Assembly (NCBI GenBank): GCA_934675625.1 | Contig: CAKURH010000074.1 | Coordinates: 1 to 18,359 of the forward strand | From: an uncultured Kiritimatiellota bacterium | Lineage (GTDB): Bacteria > Verrucomicrobiota > Kiritimatiellia > RFP12 > UBA1067 | Length of the DNA: 18,359 nt | Direction of reading: 5' to 3' | In this document: piece by piece, positions 1-6,514 of the stretch | Layout of the letters: each line of letters starts with the position of its first letter | How positions within the stretch are numbered: the stretch's first letter is position 1 | Notes under the pieces: model-generated | The model's database searches: none | What the model was told of the DNA's origin: nothing | The model's input: the letters and a program-made list of their open reading frames with translations, nothing else | Position numbers and translations under genes: made by a program

Positions 1-121
1 TATATTATAGTATATGCGTATGCGAAAATCAAGCGGGAAATGTGGGGTGGCTGCATAAATATCTCGGTGCACCCCGCTTGGCGTTCCGCATTCTGCCGCG
101 ATGCCAACGCGCCCGCCGATT

Positions 122-130
122 TGGTATAAT
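122..130 (+). promoter_or_regulatory. extended -10 promoter of the first cassette gene
   Basis: The motif TGG-TATAAT ends 8 nt before the ATG at 139. With the usual 6-nt distance from the -10 box to +1, transcription would start about 2 nt before the ATG, leaving no room for a Shine-Dalgarno sequence. I see no convincing -35 box. Confidence 0.6.
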
Positions 131-138
131 TCAACACC

Positions 139-2199
139 ATGAATGTCGCTCCCTGTGCCATTTTTCTCGGCTCGCTTCTCTCTTTCTTCGTTCAGCCGCT
201 CGTTGGAAGGACGCTATTGCCCGTCTTCGGTGGAAGCGCGGCCGTCTGGGTGACGTGTCTTGTCCTGTTTCAGATTTTGCTCTTGGCTGGTTCTGGCTAT
301 GCGTTCATCCCAGCGCGAGGTGGGAGAAAAACGCATCTCGCGCTGCTCGTGCTGGCATCAGTCACGGCGGTCACGGTTCCTCTCTGGAAGGACTCTCTGC
401 TTTCCATGACGGAGCAGCTTACGCCCGTGCTGGGCGTCACGATTGCGGGCGGCCTCCTCACGGGCCTCGTCTCACTTGTCCTCTCGGCTAACGCAACGGT
501 CGTGCAGAGTTGGCGAGGCGGTGGCCGTGAAGTCTATCGCCTCTACGCGGTCAGCAACGTCGGCTCGCTTGTCGGGTTGCTCGCCTATCCGCTCGCCGTC
601 GAGCCCTTTCTCCCGCTCGCCGTCCAATGGACTGTCTTCGGCGGGGCGATTCTGCTCTACGCCCTGCTTGTCTCGCGGGTGCGCCCAGCAGCCACTCCCG
701 GTGCTCGGTCGACGGACAATACAGGGACTGCGTCAAAATCCCGTCCAAGAACGATTGCCCTTTGGGTGTCGCTGCCCTGCGTCTCCTGCGCCTTGATGAC
801 AGCGACGACAACCTTCCTCACGACGGACTTCTCTCCGCTGCCGCTGATGTGGGCCATTCTGCTGGCGGCGTTCCTTTTGAGCTATGTCATCGGATTCTCA
901 CGCCTTGGCGAACGGCTGCTGCCCCTGTGGCTCGTCCTGTCCGTGCTGACACTCACGTTTGTTGGATGGGCGCTCTTGCCCAAAGCGAACAGCCTTCTGC
1001 GATTTGCCTGTAATTTTACAGCGGCGATCCTTCTTCTGCTGACCGTCTGTTCCGCGCTCCACGCCGAACTCTGTCGGAGTCGCCCGGAGACATGCCAACT
1101 TCCTCTGTTTTACTTCTGTACAGCCCTTGGCGGCGTCATGGGCGGCATCCTGACGGGCGTGGTTGCACCGTTGGCTTTCGATTGGATCGCCGAGTTTCCG
1201 TTGGCACTCGTCGCCGCATGCGGCATGCTGTCCGTCGGTCTGTTTCAGTTGCGCTGCGCGGGCGACGAGCGCTTTCCGCGAAACGTGGGATTCTGCGTCC
1301 TCGGCGCAATTGCCGTCTTCATTTCGTGCGGCTCCTTGCTGGGCGATGCGAACGGTCAGCGGCGACTTTGGCGCGCGCGTGGATTCTACGGAGCCGTGAG
1401 CGTGCGCAACGACCTCGTGCGTTACGCGAACGGGACGACAAGGGACATCCATGTCTTCTATCACGGAAAGACCGTACATGGGACGCAGATTCCCGACATC
1501 CCCGCCAAGCCGACGCTTTACTACAGTCTCAATGGCGGCGGCATCGCTTTCGAGTCATACGCACCCCGCAAGGAGGGACGTCCAATCCGCGCGGGATTCG
1601 TCGGCATGGGCATCGGGACGCTTGCGACCTACGGTCGTCCGGGGGACGTCTTTCGCTTCTATGAGATTTGTCCGGAGGCTGTGCAGGCTGCAACAAATAC
1701 CTGTCTGTTCACCTTCATATCAGACTCCAAGGCCAAGATCGAAATCGTCGAGGGGGATGCGCGGCTTGAACTGGAGCGGGATCGCAGGCAAGGAATGCCG
1801 CCATTTGACATTCTGATAGTCGACGCCTATTCGGGGGACTCCGTTCCCACGCACCTTATCACCCGTGAAGCTTTTTCCATCTATCGTTCGATCATGAAGC
1901 CGGATGGCATATTCGCGCTCCACCTCACGAACTGGCACATGAATCTCTGGCCGCTCGTCAAGGCGGCGGCGCAAGAATTCGGCTGGCAGGTCACAGGCTC
2001 CTACTCGGGCCAAGTCATCGGTGAATTCGCAGAAGAGACTGGCTGGGCATTCCTGACAGACGGGCCTTTCTCCCCGCGCATGCCCACGTGCTGTCGACAG
2101 GTCGACTGGAATAAAATCAGGGACAAGCCTCTCTTGCGTGACGAATGCGGCAGTCTGTTGCCGTACATTGAATTCAATTACGTGCCACCGTGTCAGTAA
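139..2199 (+). CDS. membrane protein fused to a spermidine-synthase-like domain (cassette A, gene 1)
   Basis: This 686-residue protein has about 400 N-terminal residues rich in hydrophobic segments, starting with the family-typical RTLLPVFGG (residues 24-32), followed by a soluble Rossmann methyltransferase/aminopropyltransferase-like domain. In that domain I see a glycine loop GMGIGT (489-494), RFYEI ending at 510 (the acidic nucleoside-binding position), GDAR (539-542) and VDAYSGDSVPTHL (561-573). This matches proteins annotated as fused MFS/spermidine synthase. True spermidine synthases use a D-S-S-D-P type loop in place of DAYSGD, so polyamine synthesis should not be assumed and the substrate is unknown. 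The ATG at 139 is chosen because it follows a strong -10 box and precedes the first hydrophobic segment. The protein is paralogous to the gene at 16057-18141. The next gene starts 48 nt downstream and has its own promoter. Confidence 0.85.
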   Translation: MNVAPCAIFLGSLLSFFVQPLVGRTLLPVFGGSAAVWVTCLVLFQILLLAGSGYAFIPARGGRKTHLALLVLASVTAVTVPLWKDSLLSMTEQLTPVLGVTIAGGLLTGLVSLVLSANATVVQSWRGGGREVYRLYAVSNVGSLVGLLAYPLAVEPFLPLAVQWTVFGGAILLYALLVSRVRPAATPGARSTDNTGTASKSRPRTIALWVSLPCVSCALMTATTTFLTTDFSPLPLMWAILLAAFLLSYVIGFSRLGERLLPLWLVLSVLTLTFVGWALLPKANSLLRFACNFTAAILLLLTVCSALHAELCRSRPETCQLPLFYFCTALGGVMGGILTGVVAPLAFDWIAEFPLALVAACGMLSVGLFQLRCAGDERFPRNVGFCVLGAIAVFISCGSLLGDANGQRRLWRARGFYGAVSVRNDLVRYANGTTRDIHVFYHGKTVHGTQIPDIPAKPTLYYSLNGGGIAFESYAPRKEGRPIRAGFVGMGIGTLATYGRPGDVFRFYEICPEAVQAATNTCLFTFISDSKAKIEIVEGDARLELERDRRQGMPPFDILIVDAYSGDSVPTHLITREAFSIYRSIMKPDGIFALHLTNWHMNLWPLVKAAAQEFGWQVTGSYSGQVIGEFAEETGWAFLTDGPFSPRMPTCCRQVDWNKIRDKPLLRDECGSLLPYIEFNYVPPCQ

Positions 2200-2206
2200 G
2201 GCCCGC

Positions 2207-2220
2207 TTTTGCTATAATAC
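2207..2220 (+). promoter_or_regulatory. extended -10 promoter, 14-mer TTTTGCTATAATAC
   Basis: TATAAT lies at 2213-2218, preceded by TGC. The predicted transcript starts near 2225 and has a leader of about 23 nt containing the ribosome site GAAAGGA before the ATG at 2248. The same 14-mer occurs on the minus strand at 6459-6472 and 18146-18159. It gives the three small genes of cassette A a transcript independent of gene 1. Confidence 0.65.
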
Positions 2221-2247
2221 GTAACTGCAGAAAGGAATGTCGAAAAC

Positions 2248-3078
2248 ATGGCGTGGAATAGACAAGAAAACAAAATCGGAGTCTCCGCCCCTTCGCGCGG
2301 GAACGGCTGGCTGAAGGGACTGGTTGCCGCGATGATTGTCGTGCTGGGAGCCTTGCTCGCATTCGTGATTTGCCGACGCGACACGACAGTTGAAGATGCG
2401 ACTAAACCAGAGAAGACGACCAATGCGGCGATGCCGACGGTTTCCCCCATGAGGCCCGTGCCAAAACCGCAGTCAACAGCCGAGGTGTCAGCACACGACC
2501 CGCGCTTCCCGTACACGGATGGGCGTAAGGTCATCTCGTCGCACACGAACAACTGGAACCAGATCATCGACATCTGCATCATGCCGAACGGCAAGACGCG
2601 GAAGGTCATCCGCAGTGCCAAGCCTCCCGTGTTCTCAAACGCTTCGGATCAGATCATCGCCATGGCTGTGTCGGGAGACTTTGACGAGGAGCTTCCTCCA
2701 ATTCCGATTTCCGAGGACATGGAGTCCGACTTTCTTGAATCGCTCAAAACGCCAATTGCAATCGACGAATCCGACTCGGATGCCGTCAAGGAGGCAAAGC
2801 GGCGCGTCATCGAGGCTCGGCAGGTCATAGAAGGGGAAATCAAAAAGGGCCGAAGTTTCCATGAGATCCTGACCGACCACCTCGCACAGCGAATGGAGAA
2901 CGCGAAAACGCGGGAGATGGCGATGAGTGCCGTCTCTGAACTAAAGAAAGAGGGAGATCCGGAGCTCTTGAACGAATACCTTGAGAAGGTCAATGGACTG
3001 ATGCGCGAGAAAGGCTTGCGCGAGGTCGACATACCCCTGTCACGACGTGAACGAAAAGAAAAAGGAATCCAAGAATGA
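2248..3078 (+). CDS. single-TM anchored protein of unknown function (cassette A, gene 2)
   Basis: The protein has 276 residues: a short basic N-terminus, one transmembrane helix at about 22-42, a low-complexity Pro/Thr linker to about 80, and a charged, helix-rich C-terminal half (about 150-265). That half contains SLKTPIAIDESDSD and a closing REKGLREVD. The C-terminal half aligns by eye with the genes at 8104-8964 (SLKEPIAVLDTDD and REGLPPL) and 15135-16052 (LKERGLPE), which sit at the same place in sister cassettes. With an N-in orientation the helical domain would be outside the cytoplasm. AAAGGA at 2231-2236 serves as the ribosome site. The stop codon overlaps the next start (ATGA, 3075-3078), so translation is probably coupled. 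I recognise no named family. Confidence 0.8.
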   Translation: MAWNRQENKIGVSAPSRGNGWLKGLVAAMIVVLGALLAFVICRRDTTVEDATKPEKTTNAAMPTVSPMRPVPKPQSTAEVSAHDPRFPYTDGRKVISSHTNNWNQIIDICIMPNGKTRKVIRSAKPPVFSNASDQIIAMAVSGDFDEELPPIPISEDMESDFLESLKTPIAIDESDSDAVKEAKRRVIEARQVIEGEIKKGRSFHEILTDHLAQRMENAKTREMAMSAVSELKKEGDPELLNEYLEKVNGLMREKGLREVDIPLSRRERKEKGIQE

Positions 3079-3833
3079 ACAGACTCACGATAGTTGTTTT
3101 TGCAATGGCCGTTTTGGGTGTGGCGACGACCCAGGCCGAGACCAACGGGCTTCGACGCACGACCGGAAAACAGCGGCGTGAGGCGCGGGCTCGCCGCATT
3201 GCGGCAGAGGGAGGCATGCTGGCCAAGCCCTATGCAGGCAAGTACATCGTCATCGTCAACGATCAGAAGCGCATCGCCGACAGGGAATTCTTTCGCCCAG
3301 CCCAGTCCTTCACCGAACTGTTCGAGTTCCCTGTTCAGGTCGTCGAACCAAAGACCGACGTCTCCCATGCCGCCGTTGTCATCACCATTTCAGACAACAC
3401 GTCCGCGCCATCCCTGCTGGTCGCGCCGGAGGTTCCGTGGGCAGGCATCAACGTTGGGGCACTGGCAGCCGACAGCCCGTCGCACGAGAAGTTGGTCGTG
3501 CGACTTCAGAAGGAGATTTGGCGCGCGTTCATGTATGCATGCGGCGCAGCGAACTCTCAGATGCAGCCTTGCGTCATGCGCCCAGTTTTTGGCGTTCGCG
3601 ACCTAGACGCACAAGCCGTCTCCGTCCCTTGTCCCGAGTCCCTTCCGCGCGTGATGGCGACCGCGAAAGCGCTGGGCATCGGTGAGACCTCCAAATGCAC
3701 CTACAAACAGGCGTGCGAGGAGGGGTGGGCGCCGGCGCCGACGAACGAGGTGCAGCGGGCGATCTGGGAGAAGGTGCACGCCGTCCCGAAGAGCCCGATG
3801 AGGATTGAGTTCGACCCGAAGAAGGGCCGATGA
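3075..3833 (+). CDS. secreted protein, degenerate archaemetzincin-like (cassette A, gene 3)
   Basis: The protein has 252 residues with a Sec signal peptide at about 1-21 (cleavage likely after TTQA). Residues 98-178 follow the archaemetzincin layout: a beta-type segment AAVVITISDNT, then GINVGAL, then RLQKEIWRAFMYACG (143-157), then CVM (166-168) and a D-L-D. In active archaemetzincins this helix carries HExxHxxGxxH and is followed by C-V-M. Here KE, G157 and CVM remain, but the zinc histidines and glutamate read R, A, Y and N. An inactive, perhaps binding-only, fold is inferred. The tail from about residue 212 lies inside the 906-bp inverted repeat and is identical in the gene at 7297-8073, while the rest is strongly diverged. 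The gene overlaps both neighbours by 4 nt. AAGGA at 3062-3066 supports the start. Confidence 0.75.
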   Translation: MNRLTIVVFAMAVLGVATTQAETNGLRRTTGKQRREARARRIAAEGGMLAKPYAGKYIVIVNDQKRIADREFFRPAQSFTELFEFPVQVVEPKTDVSHAAVVITISDNTSAPSLLVAPEVPWAGINVGALAADSPSHEKLVVRLQKEIWRAFMYACGAANSQMQPCVMRPVFGVRDLDAQAVSVPCPESLPRVMATAKALGIGETSKCTYKQACEEGWAPAPTNEVQRAIWEKVHAVPKSPMRIEFDPKKGR

Positions 3834-4615
3834 GATACGCCTACGCCTACAAGACGAGCGACGGGACGCGGCACGAGGCGTCGGTCGAGGCCGGCTCGCG
3901 CGAGGCCGCATTCGCGGCGCTGCGCAAGCGCGGCATCCGCCCGATCAAGGTCGTCGCGGCGGACGGCTCGAAGGCCAACGGCGAGGTTCGCGGCGGACGT
4001 GGGCGCGCCGCCGTGGCGGCGGCCCTCTCGGTCGTGGCGGCCGTCGGCGGGCTGGCCTACTGGGGAGGGACGCGCTCTGCCGCGCCCGGGACGGACGGGG
4101 GGCGGGCGCGACAGGATGCGTCCCTCCCGTTCCTGACCGACCGGACGCGGCGGCAGGTGATCGGCGACGCGGCCGTCGTCGAGCGGGGCATCCGCACGGG
4201 GTGGAGCGACGTGTTCGCGTCCGAGGGCGACCGCTTCCTCGCCTCGTTCGCGATTCCCGGCGTAAAGGCTGGCGTGCGGAACACAACGGTCGAGGAGATC
4301 AAGCGTGCCCTGGACGGGCGCGCCGAGCCGCTTGCGAACGACGCGCTGGAGGCGCGGCAGATCCGGGCGATGGTCGAGGGGATGAAGCGCGAGGCGCGCG
4401 CGTACCTCGCCGCCGGCGGCACACTCGTCGGGTACGGACGCCGGCTCGCGGAGCGGCAGGACGCCGAGATCGCCGTCCTCCGCCGCGCCGAGGAGGAGAT
4501 CCGGGAGGCGCGGCGGTCGCTGGACGAGGCCGCCTTTCTCCGGCTGTACGAGCAGCGCAACGACGAGCTGCGCAACCTCGGCATCCGCCCCGTCACCCTC
4601 GACGAGTGACGGCAG
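3710..4615 (+). repeat. left arm of a 906-bp inverted repeat
   Basis: This segment matches the reverse complement of 6515-7420 without gaps; position x pairs with 11130 - x. The only mismatches I found are at 4554, 4555 and 4582. It spans the last 41 codons of the secreted-protein gene, the whole GspF-N-like gene and 6 nt beyond its stop. Outside these limits similarity falls away at once: upstream the two secreted proteins differ at most positions. Confidence 0.92.
3830..4609 (+). CDS. single-TM protein with GspF N-terminal-like domain (cassette A, gene 4)
   Basis: The protein has 259 residues. Positions 1-45 (starting MRYAYAYKTSDG, with SREAAFAALRKRGIRPIKV later) fit the small N-terminal domain of GspF/PilC inner-membrane platform proteins, pattern Y-x-A/Y-x-x-x-x-G...A-x-x-x-L-R-x-x-G-x-x-P-x-x-V. 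The rest is not GspF: there is one transmembrane helix at about 59-79, then a charged, probably extracytoplasmic region with long helices at about 150-250. A second copy at 6521-7300 differs by one residue (Gln242 here, Arg there). A diverged paralogue at 13625-14446 shares VVAADGSKANGE. The base composition is strikingly GC-rich. The start overlaps the previous stop (ATGA). The role is unknown; assembly with other GspF-N-bearing cassette proteins is an inference. Confidence 0.8.
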   Translation: MRYAYAYKTSDGTRHEASVEAGSREAAFAALRKRGIRPIKVVAADGSKANGEVRGGRGRAAVAAALSVVAAVGGLAYWGGTRSAAPGTDGGRARQDASLPFLTDRTRRQVIGDAAVVERGIRTGWSDVFASEGDRFLASFAIPGVKAGVRNTTVEEIKRALDGRAEPLANDALEARQIRAMVEGMKREARAYLAAGGTLVGYGRRLAERQDAEIAVLRRAEEEIREARRSLDEAAFLRLYEQRNDELRNLGIRPVTLDE

Positions 4616-4646
4616 AGCGTGGCTGACGATTGGTCTGCGCGCCTCG

Positions 4647-5048
4647 TCAGATTCCGGCGATGCCACAGAGCTGGGCTGGCGTGACGACGAAATCCGCCCT
4701 TGGGTAGTGCCTGGCGTTCCCCGTCACAAGCCATGCGCCGCCCGCAAGCGCAGTGCAGTAGAACACCCTGTCGTCCGGATCGGGGAAGGTCTCGTCGGAA
4801 TCCTCAGGCAAAACCGTCTCGCCAGTCTGCGCGATGTAGGCAAGGCCCCTGTCGACGTCTTTGGCGTTGAAGCCGAACTTGGGGCGGTGCAGGACGTCCC
4901 TGTATTCCGAAAGGATCTCGTCGTTCACAAGTGCGGTTATCACGCCGGAGAGCAGTGCCCGATACACGCGCACCGTCGGCGAGTCCGCATCGCCTGTCCA
5001 ATGGGCGGAGACGAGCACGTTCGTGTCGATGACGGCCCTGACGCTCAT
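4647..5048 (-). CDS. PIN-domain ribonuclease, probable toxin
   Basis: The protein has 133 residues and is of the PIN family of putative toxin-antitoxin nucleases (COG1569-like). The N-terminal strand AVIDTNVLVSA supplies catalytic Asp8. Glu44/Glu48 (DEILSEYRDVL) and the acidic cluster FPDPDD (Asp90, 92, 93) supply further metal ligands, and LVTGNARHYP near 108-116 is the usual final motif with Asn111. PIN toxins of this type are Mg-dependent RNases. An upstream in-frame ATG at 5069 exists, but the ATG at 5048 is preferred: it overlaps the antitoxin stop by ATGA and begins directly with the first strand. The gene is cotranscribed with the RHH antitoxin upstream. It converges on the GspF-N-like gene, with 37 bp between the stops and no clear terminator. 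Confidence 0.85.
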   Translation of the reverse strand: MSVRAVIDTNVLVSAHWTGDADSPTVRVYRALLSGVITALVNDEILSEYRDVLHRPKFGFNAKDVDRGLAYIAQTGETVLPEDSDETFPDPDDRVFYCTALAGGAWLVTGNARHYPRADFVVTPAQLCGIAGI

Positions 5049-5398
5049 TTCGCGCCCACCGCTGCACATCCACGAGTCAGTCGTCCCCTCCGCTCTCGGC
5101 GGGCGGCGGCTATCTCGGCGTCAATCTCGTCCATCGTCAATTCAGGGGCTCCGCGAGACTGGACATCAGCTCGCACACGCTCGAAAGCCAGGCGCGCTTC
5201 GTTGCGCGTGACTTCCCCCCTCGGCACAGCGGCCTCGGAAGCATCGTAAATCTCGAATGGAATCCGTCGGGCCCTCAAAGTCGCCTTCGCAAACACGACA
5301 AATGCGGTGGACATCGTCATCCCGACGTTCTCGCAGAACTGCCCGAAGTCTCGTTTCAGCCTGTCATCCATCCGTATGCTGAATGCTGTCTGTGCCAT
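5045..5398 (-). CDS. RelB/DinJ-family antitoxin
   Basis: The protein has 117 residues. Positions 1-50 form a ribbon-helix-helix domain of the RelB/DinJ type: a strand QTAFSIRMDD, then helices around LKRDFGQFCENVGMTMSTAFVVFAKATLRARRIPFEI. The domain dimerises, binds operator DNA and represses its own operon. The C-terminal half (51-117) is charged and helix-rich and would wrap the toxin. DinJ/RelB proteins usually pair with RelE/YafQ toxins; here the partner is a PIN nuclease translated from an overlapping ATGA. AGGAGA at 5406-5411 lies 7 nt before the ATG. The upstream region 5399-5519 is AT-richer and probably holds the promoter/operator, but I cannot single out a palindrome. Confidence 0.85.
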   Translation of the reverse strand: MAQTAFSIRMDDRLKRDFGQFCENVGMTMSTAFVVFAKATLRARRIPFEIYDASEAAVPRGEVTRNEARLAFERVRADVQSRGAPELTMDEIDAEIAAARRERRGRLTRGCAAVGAK

Positions 5399-5519
5399 CT
5401 CAGATTCTCCTGTCGGTCAAAACGAATACAGTGTACCATATCCGATGTCTGATGTCAACGAGGCGGAGTAGGGCCATCCCCGATGCCGTGGACTCGCGAA
5501 GCCCAGTCTGTTGCGTGCG

Positions 5520-5741
5520 TTAGCGAAACAATTCAGGCTCGTTCTCGACCAGATCGTTCGCCAGATACCTGTAGTCGAGATTGTCGATGCCGTAAAGGCC
5601 CCTGGCGATTTGCTCGCTTAGGCGGCTGCTGTAGTACGCGTCTGCCGCTTTCCGAAGGGAAATCCTCTTGGCCTTGGCCAATTCGCCGATTATGCGGACG
5701 GAAAGATCTTGCCGATAGGAATCTATTGCCGACTTTGTCAT
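5520..5741 (-). CDS. 73-residue protein, third member of the DUF3791-DUF3990 operon
   Basis: This small, predicted all-helical protein opens with MTKSAIDSYRQDLSVRI and ends NDLVENEPELFR. The middle reads KAKRISLRKAADAYYSSRLSEQIARGLYGIDNLDYRYLANDL, split here by a short loop near GLYGID. Small proteins of this shape, with a central helix pair and a late aromatic D-x-x-Y-x-A/I-x-x-Y-type segment, often accompany DUF3990 genes. I do not recognise a formal family name. The start ATG overlaps the stop of the DUF3990 gene by 4 nt (ATGA, 5738-5741), so the two are translationally coupled. A role as antidote or accessory to the DUF3990 protein is inferred from position only. Confidence 0.7.
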   Translation of the reverse strand: MTKSAIDSYRQDLSVRIIGELAKAKRISLRKAADAYYSSRLSEQIARGLYGIDNLDYRYLANDLVENEPELFR

Positions 5742-6229
5742 TTGCCAGTATCCCGAACGACATATGAACGCTTAAAAGCCAAGAGGGCCTTGATTGCCAA
5801 AGGCGTCGTAATGGCGATTTGGTCGTTCGGCCCCGCGTATCGAAGTTCGCGCAGGGCTTCTTCTCGCGTCTTGTCACCCTTAAGATAAGCGTCAATCGTC
5901 TTGAAGACATCGTCGTTTGCGACTCGTCCCCGAATGATGTCGAACGAACGCCACACGGCTCGCCCGGCCCGACATGCGCAGACGAAATCAAGCCACATCC
6001 CGTCGGCTTCGCCAAAGTCTTTAACGCGGAAATCCGTCAGGTCGTCCGATAGGCTGTAGACTGTGACAATGGGCGTCCCTCGCACGCGGGCGGCTTTCCG
6101 CCTGGCCCATCTCTCCGCTTGTCGCCTGTAGGATGTCAGATAGAACGCTCGCCCGAAGTCGAGTCTGGCTTTCGCCAAGGCGACATCAGGAACCCTGATC
6201 TCGCAGACACTGCCGTGGTAGACGGTCAC
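5738..6229 (-). CDS. DUF3990-family protein, probable ADP-ribosyltransferase-like toxin
   Basis: The protein has 163 residues. The N-terminal VYHGS (residues 3-7) and LDFGRAFYLTSYRRQAERWA (23-42) are the hallmark of DUF3990. The central FGEADGMWLDFVCACR and the late YAGPNDQIAITT (131-142) also fit. From memory this family is grouped with ADP-ribosyltransferase folds; His5, Tyr30 and the NDQ motif (135-137) would be the candidate catalytic positions, with Gln137 where classical toxins carry Glu. The start is GTG at 6229, overlapping the DUF3791 stop (GTGA). The downstream 73-residue gene also overlaps by 4 nt, making a tight three-gene operon. Family membership is well supported; the toxin role is inferred. 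Confidence 0.8.
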   Translation of the reverse strand: MTVYHGSVCEIRVPDVALAKARLDFGRAFYLTSYRRQAERWARRKAARVRGTPIVTVYSLSDDLTDFRVKDFGEADGMWLDFVCACRAGRAVWRSFDIIRGRVANDDVFKTIDAYLKGDKTREEALRELRYAGPNDQIAITTPLAIKALLAFKRSYVVRDTGK

Positions 6230-6447
6230 TTGATCTCACCCCCCCAATCCCTTACGCACCCCGTGACGTCTTCGACGAGATACTCCTTGCCAAGCGTGTG
6301 CAAGACATCGTAGTGGGCAATTAGATAGTCGTCCAAGACCCTTGAGCGGTTGAGAATGGCGTAGACCTTTGGCGGGGACATATGCCATGCCTCCGAAAGC
6401 GCGTGGATCATGAAGACCACAAAGACTAGTACCGAATGATTTGTCAT
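6226..6447 (-). CDS. DUF3791-family small protein
   Basis: The protein has 73 residues from the ATG at 6447 (76 if the ATG at 6456 is used). It reads as three helices: SVLVFVVFMIHALSEAW, then SPPKVYAILNRSRVLDDYLI, then a C-terminal segment with YDVLHTLGKEYLVEDVTGC. The pattern of a first helix, a short A/S-P-x-x-V-Y-x-x-L unit and Y-x-x-L-H-x-x-G-x-x-Y-x-V-x-D is typical of DUF3791, commonly found beside DUF3990 genes. The later start is preferred because the -10 box at 6461-6466 places +1 at about 6454, inside the upstream ATG. The resulting leader is only about 7 nt. It is the first gene of a three-gene overlapping operon and probably the regulator or antidote (inference). Confidence 0.75.
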   Translation of the reverse strand: MTNHSVLVFVVFMIHALSEAWHMSPPKVYAILNRSRVLDDYLIAHYDVLHTLGKEYLVEDVTGCVRDWGGEIK

Positions 6448-6458
6448 GCCAAGCATCG

Positions 6459-6472
6459 GTATTATAGCAAAA
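6459..6472 (-). promoter_or_regulatory. extended -10 promoter, 14-mer TTTTGCTATAATAC
   Basis: On the minus strand TATAAT (6466-6461) is preceded by TGC. It lies 13 nt upstream of the chosen DUF3791 ATG (6447), so the predicted 5' leader is about 7 nt. It is identical over 14 bases to the sites at 2207-2220 and 18146-18159. Confidence 0.65.
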
Positions 6473-6514
6473 TTGCAGTCCGAGCGGTCGAATGCACCTG
6501 TCGTTGTCGGGGCC

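Noticed and set aside
1..15. TATAAT on the minus strand at the window start as a divergent promoter
   Set aside because: The -10 hexamer is present (9-4), but there is no TGn extension and the gene it would serve lies outside the window, so it cannot be supported.
139..2199. Calling the gene a true spermidine synthase (speE)
   Set aside because: The catalytic loop is DAYSGD, not the D-S-S/T-D-P type, and the protein is fused to a large membrane domain. Only a SpeE-like fold is supported.
3830..4609. Calling the gene a type II secretion protein F (gspF)
   Set aside because: Only the first 45 or so residues resemble GspF. The multi-pass core is missing, and no GspE/GspD neighbours are present.
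3805..4626. Overlapping Arg/Gly-rich frame inside the first GspF-N-like gene
   Set aside because: It is an alternate-frame shadow: low complexity with no homologue in the less GC-rich cassette C copy.
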